A stretch of 64,000 nt of DNA from Tenacibaculum sp. Bg11-29 (GCF_002836595.1 NZ_PJBB01000003.1:744001-808000); one strand, 5' to 3'. Positions 38,418 to 45,728 are shown, counted from the stretch's first letter. A program made the numbers and translations. The notes: generated from the letters alone by a model not told the origin.

Positions 38418-38600
38418 ATGTTAGAAAATTTAAAGCAATTCGAAATTAAAAAAGAAAAACAAGTAACAATTACTGGTGGTACTACTGGAGGTGGTCAAGG
38501 AGGTGGTCAAGGAGGTGATGGTTTTACTACCACTCCTACTACTGGTGGTGGTGGTGATGGTAATAATGGTGGCGATGGCTTAATAACTGGCGGTCATTAG
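38418..38600 (+). CDS. 60-residue peptide with GG-type leader and glycine-rich core
   Basis: The N-terminal part, MLENLKQFEIKKEKQVTITG then G, looks like the double-glycine leaders of Bacteroidota natural-product or bacteriocin precursors (pattern LxxFEIxKEEQxxIxGG). The remaining 39 residues are mostly Gly, Thr, Gln, Asp and Asn (for example GGGQGGGQGGDGF) and end GGH. A C39-type peptidase transporter would be expected to cleave after the GG, but none is encoded in this window. Followed by a 20-bp perfect hairpin. Possibly a secreted signal or matrix peptide. Confidence 0.7.
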   Translation: MLENLKQFEIKKEKQVTITGGTTGGGQGGGQGGDGFTTTPTTGGGGDGNNGGDGLITGGH

Positions 38601-38619
38601 AAATGAGTTATCTATTATT

Positions 38620-38662
38620 TATAAATTTAAAGGCATCATAGTATGATGCCTTTAAATTTATA
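38620..38662. terminator. 20-bp perfect hairpin after the GG-leader peptide
   Basis: Arms 38620-38639 and 38643-38662 are exact inverted copies (inner part GGCATCAT / ATGATGCC) with a 3-base loop. An A run follows on the + strand. It is an efficient block or an RNA stabiliser. Confidence 0.7.
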
Positions 38663-38765
38663 AAAAAACTTTAAATTACATACCCTAAGTTATATTATAA
38701 ATATAGCATCTTACTCTTATTTTATAGCAAAAATAAAAATGCAAACATTATAACACTCCCATTAC

Positions 38766-38864
38766 TGTATTAAAATACCTCTACTAGGCACCAAACACTC
38801 TCTAAATATATCCGTAAGTTGTGGAATCGTGCTTTGGGATTTATTTAATAAAATTACTTCGTAA
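38766..38864 (+). pseudogene. Displaced second copy of the 3' end of the trmH-like gene
   Basis: Bases 38766-38864 repeat 37052-37150. The frame keeps GTKHSLNISVSCGIVLW and ends ITS-stop. Changes are mostly silent (for example TCA to TCG and TAG to TAA at the very end), with two amino-acid changes near its start (IKIPLLG for IEIPQLG). No start codon and no 5' part. It marks the right end of a 1.7-kb insertion. Confidence 0.85.
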
Positions 38865-38986
38865 GTAACTATTTGAGGTGAAAATGAACCAAGCAACTTA
38901 TTCATTTAGAACTATAAAGAAAATATTTTTTTTACGATTTACTAATGAAAATAAAAAACTACTACTTTAAACTAATAATAAATTAA

Positions 38987-39050
38987 TGTAAAAATTAGCA
39001 TTTTTTTTGTTGTTCTCCAATAAACCCTTTAATTTAGGGATCTAAATTAA
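38987..39050 (+). promoter_or_regulatory. Degenerate copy of the array promoter upstream of the 52-residue peptide
   Basis: TTTTTTTTGTTGTTCTCC (core from 39008) resembles the array motif TTTTTTTGCGGTTATCC. A weaker first repeat starts near 38987, 21 bases before. TAAATTAA at 39043 could be a poor -7 element, 35 bases after the second motif. By-eye similarity only. Confidence 0.35.
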
Positions 39051-39088
39051 CTCCCCCACTAAAAATTTTAATTAAAAATCTATTAACT

Positions 39089-39247
39089 ATGGAATACAAA
39101 AAATTACAAAAAGTGGAAATGTCATCAACTCCTGAACCAAACAATCCTGAACCAATTAACCTAGATCCAATTACGCCAGATACTGGTAATGATGACCCTA
39201 CTACTGGTGGAGGTGATGGTGGTAGCCAAGGAGGCGATGGTAAATAA
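39089..39247 (+). CDS. 52-residue Pro/Asp/Gly-rich peptide upstream of the sensor kinase
   Basis: Starts MEYKKLQKVEMSSTPEPNNP, continues with a Pro/Asp-rich stretch, and ends TTGGGDGGSQGGDGK. The Gly-rich tail is similar to that of the 60-residue peptide (GGGQGGGQGGDGF), so the two are probably related. No cleavable GG leader or signal peptide is clear. It lies directly before a terminator and the TPR sensor kinase, the position typical of a signal-peptide gene. Confidence 0.7.
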   Translation: MEYKKLQKVEMSSTPEPNNPEPINLDPITPDTGNDDPTTGGGDGGSQGGDGK

Positions 39248-39257
39248 ATTTATTTAT

Positions 39258-39288
39258 AACACCTTGTTTAAATACAGGGTGTTTTTTA
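39258..39288 (+). terminator. Terminator between the 52-residue peptide and the sensor kinase
   Basis: AACACCTTGT / ACAGGGTGTT (10 bp, one G-T pair), 6-base loop, T6. The kinase ATG follows only 5 bases after its end. Confidence 0.85.
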
Positions 39289-39292
39289 TTTT

Positions 39293-41263
39293 ATGCTTAA
39301 ATATTTTCTCTTTTTTTATTCTCTCTTTTTTATTCAATTTTCTTTTTCACAAACTGAAAAAATAGACTCTGTTTCCTTTTTTTTAAAAAAAGCGGATAAT
39401 CTTTACGGGGCAAAAAAAATTCCTTTTCTTAAAAAAGCTGTTTTTTTTGCTAGTCAATCTAATATTGATTCTTTAATAAGAAAAACAAATATTGAATTAG
39501 GTCTTCATTCTTTTTATAATAACTTAACAAAAGATCTTGTTTTTGCCAATAAAAACCTCAACAAACTCTTTTTAAAAACCAAGGATTCTACTTTATTAGC
39601 AAAACACTTGCATTTTAAAGCATTAGAGCAAAAAAAATTATTAAACATTGATAGTACTTTTTTTTATTATCATCAATCTAAAAACATTTCTAAACAACTA
39701 AAAGACTCCTTAGCCGTTGGTCGCCGTTTATTAAGTATTGCTCTTTTACAAAAAAAATCAAAAGATTATTTAGGAGCAGAAATTAGCTCTATAGAAGCAT
39801 TACAGTATTTGGAGCCTATTCAATCAAATATTTATTTAGAAAGGGCTTACAATGTTTTAGGTTTAGTTTCTGAAGAATTAAATCAAAAAAAAGAAGCTCT
39901 TAAGTATTACACAAAAGCTCTTAAAAACAATAGAATAAATAATAATGATATAGAGTATTTATATATAATTAATAACCTAGGACTTTTACACCAGAATGAA
40001 AACAAATATAAAAAAGCTATTTCATATTTTAAAAAAGGATTGGCTTTTAATAATATTAAAGAAAAACATCCTTTTCAATATACCCTATTATTAGAGAGTT
40101 TAGCCTATAGTGATTATAAATTAGGTAAAAAAGCAGATGTTTTAAAACAGTATAATGAAGTATTAAATATAAGAAAGCAATTAAATAGTCTCAATAGTAT
40201 TAGTACTACCCATATTAACATTTCAAATTACTACAAAGATTTAAATCAAATACAAAAAGCGAAACACCATTCTAGCCAGGCACTAAAATATGCCAAGCAA
40301 ACAAATAATAATAAACGCTGGCTAGAAGCTTTAGAAAACCTTTCAGAATTAACAACAGGAGAGCAATCAAAAAAATATTTACAACAATACATTAAACTTA
40401 ATGATAGCCTGTTTGATAAAGAACGGCAATTAAAAAATCAGTTTGCTAAAATTAGATACGAAACTGATAAAAAAGAAAAAGAGAACGTTGTTTTAAAATC
40501 TGAAAATGAAAAGAAACAAGTAGAAATAGTTTACCATAAACAACAACAAACTATTGGATGGCTGGCAGCTGCAAGTGGTTTATTATTATTTGGGGTAAGT
40601 GTTCTTTTTTTCTTTTTTAGAAGAAAAAAATTATTATACCGAGCGCAGTTAGAAAGAATAGCGGCTAGAGAGCATGAACGCCAACAGATTGCTAAATCAC
40701 TACATGATGAAGTAGCCGGAGACCTACGCTTATTACATCAAAAATTAGAGAAATCGAATTTATTAGAAGAAGCCAAAAAATTGGATGCTGTTAAAGAGAA
40801 TGTTCGTAACCTATCACATCAATTAAGTAGTATTAGTTTTGATAAAGTTTCTTTTAGAGATCAAATAATTAATTTAGTGAGTGATTATTTTGAACTCGAT
40901 TTTAGAATAAAAGTAAGTGGTTTACAAGAATATAATTGGATTACTATAAATGATTCAATTAAACGATTATTATATTTAAGCACTCGTGAGAGTATACAAA
41001 ACTGTAAAAAACACGCTAAAGCTAGTAAAATAGTCATCGATTTTGCTATACAGAAAAATTATGTACTTTTGAGCATTACAGATAATGGCATCGGTTTCGA
41101 CGCTAATATTAGTAAAAAAGGAATTGGTTTACAGAACCTGCAAGAACGTGTTGAGGAGCTAAGCGGCTCTTTAGATATTAAAAGTGAGGTAGGTAACGGA
41201 ACCAAAACCAGTATTCAAATCCCCTTAAATGCCTGGACAAACAAAAATACTATTAGTCGATGA
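39293..41263 (+). CDS. TPR-domain sensor histidine kinase (HisKA_3/NarL-type)
   Basis: 656 residues. Signal peptide MLKYFLFFYSLFFIQFSFSQ, then about 350 residues of tetratricopeptide-like repeats (for example ERAYNVLGLVSEELNQKKEA, YNNLGLLHQN-type units) predicted outside the cytoplasm. One coiled linker and one membrane helix (TIGWLAAASGLLLFGVSVLF, about 421-441) follow. Dimerisation box EHERQQIAKSLHDEVAG with the phospho-His at 471, then a HATPase domain with N-box RESIQNCKKHAKAS, ITDNGIGFD and GIGLQNLQERVEEL. TPR domains often bind peptides, which fits the adjacent small peptide genes; the ligand is inferred. The 3' end overlaps the regulator gene by 35 bases. Confidence 0.9.
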   Translation: MLKYFLFFYSLFFIQFSFSQTEKIDSVSFFLKKADNLYGAKKIPFLKKAVFFASQSNIDSLIRKTNIELGLHSFYNNLTKDLVFANKNLNKLFLKTKDSTLLAKHLHFKALEQKKLLNIDSTFFYYHQSKNISKQLKDSLAVGRRLLSIALLQKKSKDYLGAEISSIEALQYLEPIQSNIYLERAYNVLGLVSEELNQKKEALKYYTKALKNNRINNNDIEYLYIINNLGLLHQNENKYKKAISYFKKGLAFNNIKEKHPFQYTLLLESLAYSDYKLGKKADVLKQYNEVLNIRKQLNSLNSISTTHINISNYYKDLNQIQKAKHHSSQALKYAKQTNNNKRWLEALENLSELTTGEQSKKYLQQYIKLNDSLFDKERQLKNQFAKIRYETDKKEKENVVLKSENEKKQVEIVYHKQQQTIGWLAAASGLLLFGVSVLFFFFRRKKLLYRAQLERIAAREHERQQIAKSLHDEVAGDLRLLHQKLEKSNLLEEAKKLDAVKENVRNLSHQLSSISFDKVSFRDQIINLVSDYFELDFRIKVSGLQEYNWITINDSIKRLLYLSTRESIQNCKKHAKASKIVIDFAIQKNYVLLSITDNGIGFDANISKKGIGLQNLQERVEELSGSLDIKSEVGNGTKTSIQIPLNAWTNKNTISR

Positions 41264-41906
41264 CCATCAGTTAATTCTTGAAGGTATTCTTTCGTATTTG
41301 AAAGATATTGATAATTTACACATAGAAACAGTAAATTCTTGTGATGAAGCACTCTCAAAAATAAAATCAAACCTTGCCGACACGCCATTTCATATTCTTT
41401 TTACTGATTTAAGTTTCGATAATAATGATGGTAATGTAATTTTAGACGGTGGTGAAGCTTTAATAAAAGCAATTCAACAAGAGGGAATTAATATTAAAAC
41501 AGGCGTAATTACTGGTCATTCAGAAACCAACCGTGTGTTTAATGTTATACACAATTTAAACCCTTCTGCTTATATTTTAAAAGGAAATTGTAATACAGAC
41601 GAATTAACGTTTGCAATACAAAAGATGCTAAAGGGTGAAGTATATTACACTCATAAAATACATCAAAAGCTTTTAAAAAGAGCTTTGGTAGAAATTCAAA
41701 TGGATGATATTGCTATTCAGATATTAAAGGAACTACCTAAACATGCTAAAATAAACAACTTAGAAGGTTTTATTAAAAAAGCAGATGGCACTTTAGTTAA
41801 GGTACGATCTATAGAAGGTAAACTTGCAAAACTTCGTACCGATTTACAAGCACATAACAATACCGATTTAGTTCTAAAGGCCAAGGAGTTAGGTATTTTA
41901 GATTAA
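41229..41906 (+). CDS. Response regulator with divergent LuxR/NarL-like output domain
   Basis: 225 residues. Receiver domain KILLVDDHQLILEGILSYL with phospho-acceptor Asp at about residue 60 (ILFTDLSFDNND), a Thr-to-Gly-type switch at VITGHSE, and Lys in AYILKGN. The C-terminal 70 residues (DDIAIQILKELPKH to TDLVLKAKELGILD) align by eye with LuxR helix-turn-helix domains, best at the last helix. The recognition helix is unusual and carries an insertion. It overlaps the kinase gene. Its immediate downstream neighbour is the array of nine repeat-containing promoters, its most likely targets. Confidence 0.85.
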   Translation: MPGQTKILLVDDHQLILEGILSYLKDIDNLHIETVNSCDEALSKIKSNLADTPFHILFTDLSFDNNDGNVILDGGEALIKAIQQEGINIKTGVITGHSETNRVFNVIHNLNPSAYILKGNCNTDELTFAIQKMLKGEVYYTHKIHQKLLKRALVEIQMDDIAIQILKELPKHAKINNLEGFIKKADGTLVKVRSIEGKLAKLRTDLQAHNNTDLVLKAKELGILD

Positions 41907-41980
41907 TTTTTGCGGAAAACCACACGTTTTTTTGCGGTTATCCCTTTTCCCAACCGAAAACCTAGCTATATCTTTGCCTA

Positions 41981-42063
41981 AGAATGTTAAACCATTCTGG
42001 GGAAATTCTAAAAAAAAAGAAAAATTAAAATAAACCTTTCAGTTAATTCTGGAAGGTTTATTT
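41981..42063 (+). ncRNA. Predicted small RNA, array unit 0 (diverged)
   Basis: Repeats at 41911 and 41933, -7 TATCTTTG at 41969-41976. The transcript opens with a small hairpin (AGAATG / CATTCT), contains CTGGGGAAATTC and ends with AAACCTTTCAG / CTGGAAGGTTT. Directly follows the regulator stop codon. Confidence 0.7.
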
Positions 42064-42157
42064 ACTTTATGAACCTTTTATTAAGATACAGAAAACCACA
42101 CGTTTTTTTTGCGGTAATCCCTTTTTTTAAACAAAAACTCTATTATAGATTTGCAGC

Positions 42158-42246
42158 ATCAAGTTTTCGAAGATATGGGGATATAACGAAAAATGATATT
42201 TAAGGGAAAAATTAACCTTCTAGATATTTCTAGAAGGTTTTTTTTA
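42158..42246 (+). ncRNA. Predicted small RNA, array unit 1
   Basis: Second repeat at 42110, -7 TAGATTTG at 42146-42153, core ATGGGGATATAACG, terminator 42214-42245. The first repeat has decayed (ACAGAAAACC). Start position estimated from the -7 element. Confidence 0.75.
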
Positions 42247-42342
42247 TTTAAAAACTAATAAACAATACATTATGCGGTAATCCACACTTTTTTTTGCGGT
42301 TATCCCCTTTTTAAAACAAAAGGTCTATTATATATTTGCAAC

Positions 42343-42427
42343 ATCAAGTTTCGAAGATATGGGGATATAACGAAAATGATATTTAAGGGAAAATCAACCT
42401 TCTAGATACTTCTAGAAGGTTTTTTTA
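42343..42427 (+). ncRNA. Predicted small RNA, array unit 2
   Basis: Repeats at 42273 and 42295, -7 TATATTTG at 42331-42338, core ATGGGGATATAACG then TTTAAGGGAAAA, terminator 42396-42427. Confidence 0.8.
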
Positions 42428-42523
42428 TTTAAAAACTAACAAACAATATATTATACGGTAATCCACACTTTTTTTTGCGGTTATCCCCTTTTTAAAACAA
42501 AAGGTCTATTATATATTTGTAAC

Positions 42524-42608
42524 ATCAAGTTTCGAAAATATGGGGATATAACGAAAATGATATTTAAGGGAAAATCAACCTTCTAGATACTTCTAGAAGG
42601 TTTTTTTA
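42524..42608 (+). ncRNA. Predicted small RNA, array unit 3
   Basis: Repeats at 42454 and 42476, -7 TATATTTG at 42512-42519, terminator 42577-42608. Nearly identical to unit 2. Confidence 0.8.
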
Positions 42609-42705
42609 TTTAAAAACTAACAAACAATATATTATACGGTAATCCACACTTTTTTTTTGCGGTTATCCCCTTTTTAAAACAAAAGGTCTATTATACATTT
42701 GTAAC

Positions 42706-42790
42706 ATCAAGTTTCGAAAATATGGGGATATAACGAAAATGATATTTAAGGGAAAATCAACCTTCTAGATACTTCTAGAAGGTTTTTTTA
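42706..42790 (+). ncRNA. Predicted small RNA, array unit 4
   Basis: Repeats at 42635 and 42658 (23 apart because of one extra T), -7 TACATTTG at 42694-42701, terminator 42759-42790. The 36-base distance to the -7 element is kept despite the extra T. Confidence 0.8.
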
Positions 42791-42886
42791 TTTAAAAACT
42801 AACAACCAATATATTATACGGTAATCCACACTCTTTTTTGCGGTTATCCCCTTTTTAAAACAAAAAGTCTATTATACATTTGTAAC

Positions 42887-42970
42887 ATCAAGTTTCGAAA
42901 ATATGGGGATATAACGAAAATGATATTTAAGGGAAAATCAACCTTCTAGATACTTCTAGAAGGTTTTTTA
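42887..42970 (+). ncRNA. Predicted small RNA, array unit 5
   Basis: Repeats at 42817 and 42839, -7 TACATTTG at 42875-42882, terminator 42940-42970. Confidence 0.8.
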
Positions 42971-43066
42971 TTTAAAAACTAACAAACAATATATTATACG
43001 GTAATCCACACTCTTTTTTGCGGTTATCCCCTTTTTAAAACAAAAAGTCTATTATACATTTGTAGC

Positions 43067-43153
43067 ATCAAGTTTTCGAAGGTATGGGGATATAACGAAA
43101 ATGATATTTAAAGGGAAAATTAACCTTCTAGACATTTCTAGAAGGTTTTTTTA
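43067..43153 (+). ncRNA. Predicted small RNA, array unit 6
   Basis: Repeats at 42997 and 43019, -7 TACATTTG at 43055-43062, core TATGGGGATATAACG, terminator 43122-43153. An extra A in the second G-rich block shifts any short frame relative to units 2-5. Confidence 0.8.
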
Positions 43154-43250
43154 TTTAAAAACCTAAATAATATCAAGTTTTGCATAAATCCACATGTTTT
43201 TTTGCGGTTATCCCCTTTTTAGAACAAAAAATCTATTATACATTTGTAAC

Positions 43251-43338
43251 ATCAAGTTTCGAAGATATGAAGGGTATAACGAAAATGATATTTAAGGGGA
43301 AAATTAACCTTCTAGACATTTCTAGAAGGTTTTTTTTA
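43251..43338 (+). ncRNA. Predicted small RNA, array unit 7
   Basis: Repeats at 43181 (weak, TGCATAAATCC) and 43203, -7 TACATTTG at 43239-43246, core ATGAAGGGTATAACG instead of ATGGGGATATAACG, terminator 43306-43338. Confidence 0.75.
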
Positions 43339-43365
43339 TTTAAAAAACTAAAAAACAGCAAGTTA

Positions 43366-43431
43366 TGCGTAAATCCACATGTTTTTTTGCGGTAATCCCC
43401 TTTTTAAAACTATTCTTTTACAATACCTTTA
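43366..43431 (+). promoter_or_regulatory. Array unit 8 promoter driving the 33-residue peptide
   Basis: Repeats at 43366 (TGCGTAAATCC) and 43388 (TGCGGTAATCC), 22 apart. TACCTTTA at 43424-43431 stands where the -7 element is expected, again 36 bases after the second repeat. Confidence 0.75.
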
Positions 43432-43481
43432 CAGTGTTCTTTTGAACAAAAAATAAGGGGATTAATTAAATATTTAAAAAA

Positions 43482-43583
43482 ATGGGGATTTTTTTACTAA
43501 AAAAAACTGCAAGTATTTTAAACGGAGTTTTATCAGCATTATCAGAATTAGGTAAGGGAGCTGGTTACGCTTTAAAACACTAA
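43482..43583 (+). CDS. 33-residue amphipathic peptide encoded by the last array unit
   Basis: ATG at 43482, TAA at 43581. Starts MGIFLLKKTASILNGVLSAL, ends GKGAGYALKH. A short hydrophobic start is followed by an amphipathic, Gly/Ala/Ser-containing helix with several small-residue pairs and net positive charge. The size and pattern are like leaderless bacteriocins or small membrane-active peptides, but no family is recognised. Its first codons, ATGGGGAT, are shared with the core of the non-coding units, where the frame stops at once (ATGGGGATATAA). The 5' UTR has a GTTC/GAAC hairpin and a GGGGAT copy. Confidence 0.7.
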   Translation: MGIFLLKKTASILNGVLSALSELGKGAGYALKH

Positions 43584-43608
43584 TAGTAGTTACTTAACAA
43601 AAGGTTTA

Positions 43609-43644
43609 AAACCTTCTTGATAAAATTATCAAGAAGGTTTTTTA
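43609..43644 (+). terminator. Terminator of the 33-residue peptide gene
   Basis: Inverted repeat AAACCTTCTTGAT / ATCAAGAAGGTTT followed by T6. It is a longer relative of the array hairpins (CCTTCTAGA / TCTAGAAGG). Confidence 0.88.
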
Positions 43645-43697
43645 TTACCCTAACTTTAAATTGTAAATTGCTGTTTAATTTTTACATTCTATATTAA

Positions 43698-45179
43698 ATG
43701 GCAAAATATATTGTTGCATTAGATCAAGGTACTACAAGTTCTCGCTCGGTAATTATTAACGAATCACAAGAAATAATTGCGATGAATCAGCAAGAGTTTA
43801 CCCAAATTTTCCCTCAATCTGGTTGGGTTGAACACAATGCTAACGATATTTTAACTACGCAACTTTCTACACTTAAAAAAACAATAAACCAGGCAAATAT
43901 TCACCCTTCAGAAATTGCTGGTATTGGTATAACAAATCAAAGAGAAACGACTGTTATCTGGCATAAAAAAACAGGAGAGCCTATATACAATGCTATTGTT
44001 TGGCAAGACAAACGAACAGCTAATATTTGTGAACAATTAAAAGAAAAAGGGCTAGAAAACCATGTTCGTAAAACTACAGGTTTAGTAATAGATAGTTATT
44101 TTTCAGCAACTAAAATAAATTGGATTTTAAATAATATTGAAGGAGCAAGATTAGAAGCTGACAAAGGAAATTTATTATTCGGTACTATAGATACCTGGTT
44201 GCTATGGCATTTAACCAACGGTAAAGTTCATGCAACTGATTACAGTAATGCTTCTCGTACCATGTTATATGATATTAAAAAACTTTGTTGGGATAAAAAA
44301 CTATTAAAAGAATTAAACATCCCTATTTCAATGTTACCAGAAGTAAAACCTTCGTCTCATTACTTTGGAGATTATGAACTAGAAGGGCATCAAATTCCGA
44401 TAACAGGAATCGCTGGAGATCAACAAGCAGCACTTTTTGGGCAAGCCTGTTTTAATAAAGGAGATGCAAAAAACACCTACGGCACAGGTTGTTTTATGTT
44501 AATGAACACTGGTGAGAACCTTGAATATTCTAAAAATGGATTATTAACAACAATCGCTTGGGGAATTGATAACAAAATATATTATGCCTTAGAAGGAAGT
44601 GTATTTATTGCAGGATCGGCAATTCAGTGGTTACGAGACGGGTTACAAATTATAAACAACGCTGAAGAAAGTGAAACTTTAGCAAAAAGCATAAAAGATG
44701 AAAATCCGGTATATGTTGTTCCTGCTTTTGCAGGTTTGGGTGCTCCTTATTGGGACATGTATGCTCGTGGTGCTGTTTTCGGATTAACTCGTGATACTGG
44801 TAAAAATCATTTAATAAAAGCCACTTTAGATTCACTCGCCTATCAAACTAAAGACATATTAGATGTAATGCAAAAAGATAGCGAAGTTGAACTAACTTCA
44901 TTAAAAGTAGATGGAGGCGCTTGTGCTAATGATTATTTAATGCAATTTCAATCAGATATTTTAAATACAAAAGTAGAAAGGCCTGAGGTTATTGAAACCA
45001 CCATTATGGGCGTTGCTTATTTAGCAGGTATAAACGTAGGGTTGTGGAAACAAGAAGACATCTTAAATAAACGAAAAATTAACAATACATTTTCTCCTTC
45101 ATTTCCTGAAGAAAAAAGAGATAAATTATATAAAAAATGGCAAAAAGCTGTTGAACGAACTAAAAATTGGATAGATTAA
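43698..45179 (+). CDS. glpK: Glycerol kinase
   Basis: 493 residues, usual length. It phosphorylates glycerol with ATP to sn-glycerol 3-phosphate. [14 protein letters not shown] (ATP site), [53 protein letters not shown] and [13 protein letters not shown] are all present. No glpF or glpD is linked in this window. The PNPOx-like gene follows after 6 bases. Confidence 0.95.
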   Translation: MAKYIVALDQGTTSSRSVIINESQEIIAMNQQEFTQIFPQSGWVEHNANDILTTQLSTLKKTINQANIHPSEIAGIGITNQRETTVIWHKKTGEPIYNAIVWQDKRTANICEQLKEKGLENHVRKTTGLVIDSYFSATKINWILNNIEGARLEADKGNLLFGTIDTWLLWHLTNGKVHATDYSNASRTMLYDIKKLCWDKKLLKELNIPISMLPEVKPSSHYFGDYELEGHQIPITGIAGDQQAALFGQACFNKGDAKNTYGTGCFMLMNTGENLEYSKNGLLTTIAWGIDNKIYYALEGSVFIAGSAIQWLRDGLQIINNAEESETLAKSIKDENPVYVVPAFAGLGAPYWDMYARGAVFGLTRDTGKNHLIKATLDSLAYQTKDILDVMQKDSEVELTSLKVDGGACANDYLMQFQSDILNTKVERPEVIETTIMGVAYLAGINVGLWKQEDILNKRKINNTFSPSFPEEKRDKLYKKWQKAVERTKNWID

Positions 45180-45185
45180 AAAATT

Positions 45186-45728
45186 ATGGGAAAGTTTAAC
45201 AATAAAATTACATCAAGGATTCAAAAATTTATAGAAGCTCAAAAAATGTTTTTTGTAGCAACAGCACCTAAAAACGGACGTATAAGTTTATCTCCTAAAG
45301 GAATGGATACTTTTCGTGTATTAAACCAAAATCGTATTGCTTGGTTAAGCCTTACTGGCAGTGGTAATGAAACCTCAGCTCATTTATTAGATGATAACAG
45401 AATAACAATTATGTTTTGTGCTTTTGAAGGAGCTCCTAACATTTTACGCTTATACGGAAAAGCAAAAGAGATTTTACCAAACGACCCTGAATGGGACGAC
45501 TTAATATCACAATTTCCAAAATTAGCAGGAACACGACAAATATTTGATGTAACCATTGAAAGCACACAAAATTCTTGTGGAATGTCGATACCTTTTTACG
45601 AGTACAAAGAAGAACGCAATCAATTATTAGATTGGATTGACGAAATAGGTGAGAGTGGTGTTAAACAATACTGGGAAGATAAAAACAGAACTAGTATTGA
45701 TGGGTTAGATACTAAACTTAAAGAATAA
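45186..45728 (+). CDS. Pyridoxamine 5'-phosphate oxidase-like flavoprotein
   Basis: 180 residues, split-barrel FMN-binding fold: FFVATAPKNGRISLSPKGMDTFRVL, IAWLSLTGSGNETSAHLLDD and ITIMFCAFEGAPNILRLYG. The family binds flavin or related cofactors and often has no defined substrate. The 6-base spacing suggests it is co-transcribed with glpK. Confidence 0.82.
   Translation: MGKFNNKITSRIQKFIEAQKMFFVATAPKNGRISLSPKGMDTFRVLNQNRIAWLSLTGSGNETSAHLLDDNRITIMFCAFEGAPNILRLYGKAKEILPNDPEWDDLISQFPKLAGTRQIFDVTIESTQNSCGMSIPFYEYKEERNQLLDWIDEIGESGVKQYWEDKNRTSIDGLDTKLKE

Larger units (their letters stand above)
41911..43644 (+). repeat. Tandem array of nine promoter/short-transcript units (period about 182 bp)
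   Basis: Units repeat with -7 elements at 41969, 42146, 42331, 42512, 42694, 42875, 43055, 43239 and 43424 (steps 177-185). In each, a TGCGGTTATCC-type motif (or GTAATCC) starts exactly 36 bases before the -7 element. A second, weaker TnCGGtAATCC-type motif precedes it by 22 bases (23 in one unit), separated by a T run. The next part is a G-rich core (TGGGGA) and a hairpin (CCTTCTAGA / TCTAGAAGG) with T tail. Units 2-5 are nearly identical; the outer ones diverge. Confidence 0.93.

Noticed and set aside
42194-42600. Short frames starting ATGATATTTAAGGG in the array units as peptide genes
   Set aside because: Length and frame change between units because of single-base indels, while hairpin and promoter are preserved; better explained as non-coding RNA.
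43180-43395. 71-codon frame across array unit 7 and into unit 8
   Set aside because: It runs through the operator, promoter and terminator of a repeat unit and is not open in the sister units.
41907-43440. Tandem repeats as a CRISPR array
   Set aside because: The unit is about 182 bp with promoter and terminator parts and no short repeat-unique spacer alternation; no cas genes nearby.
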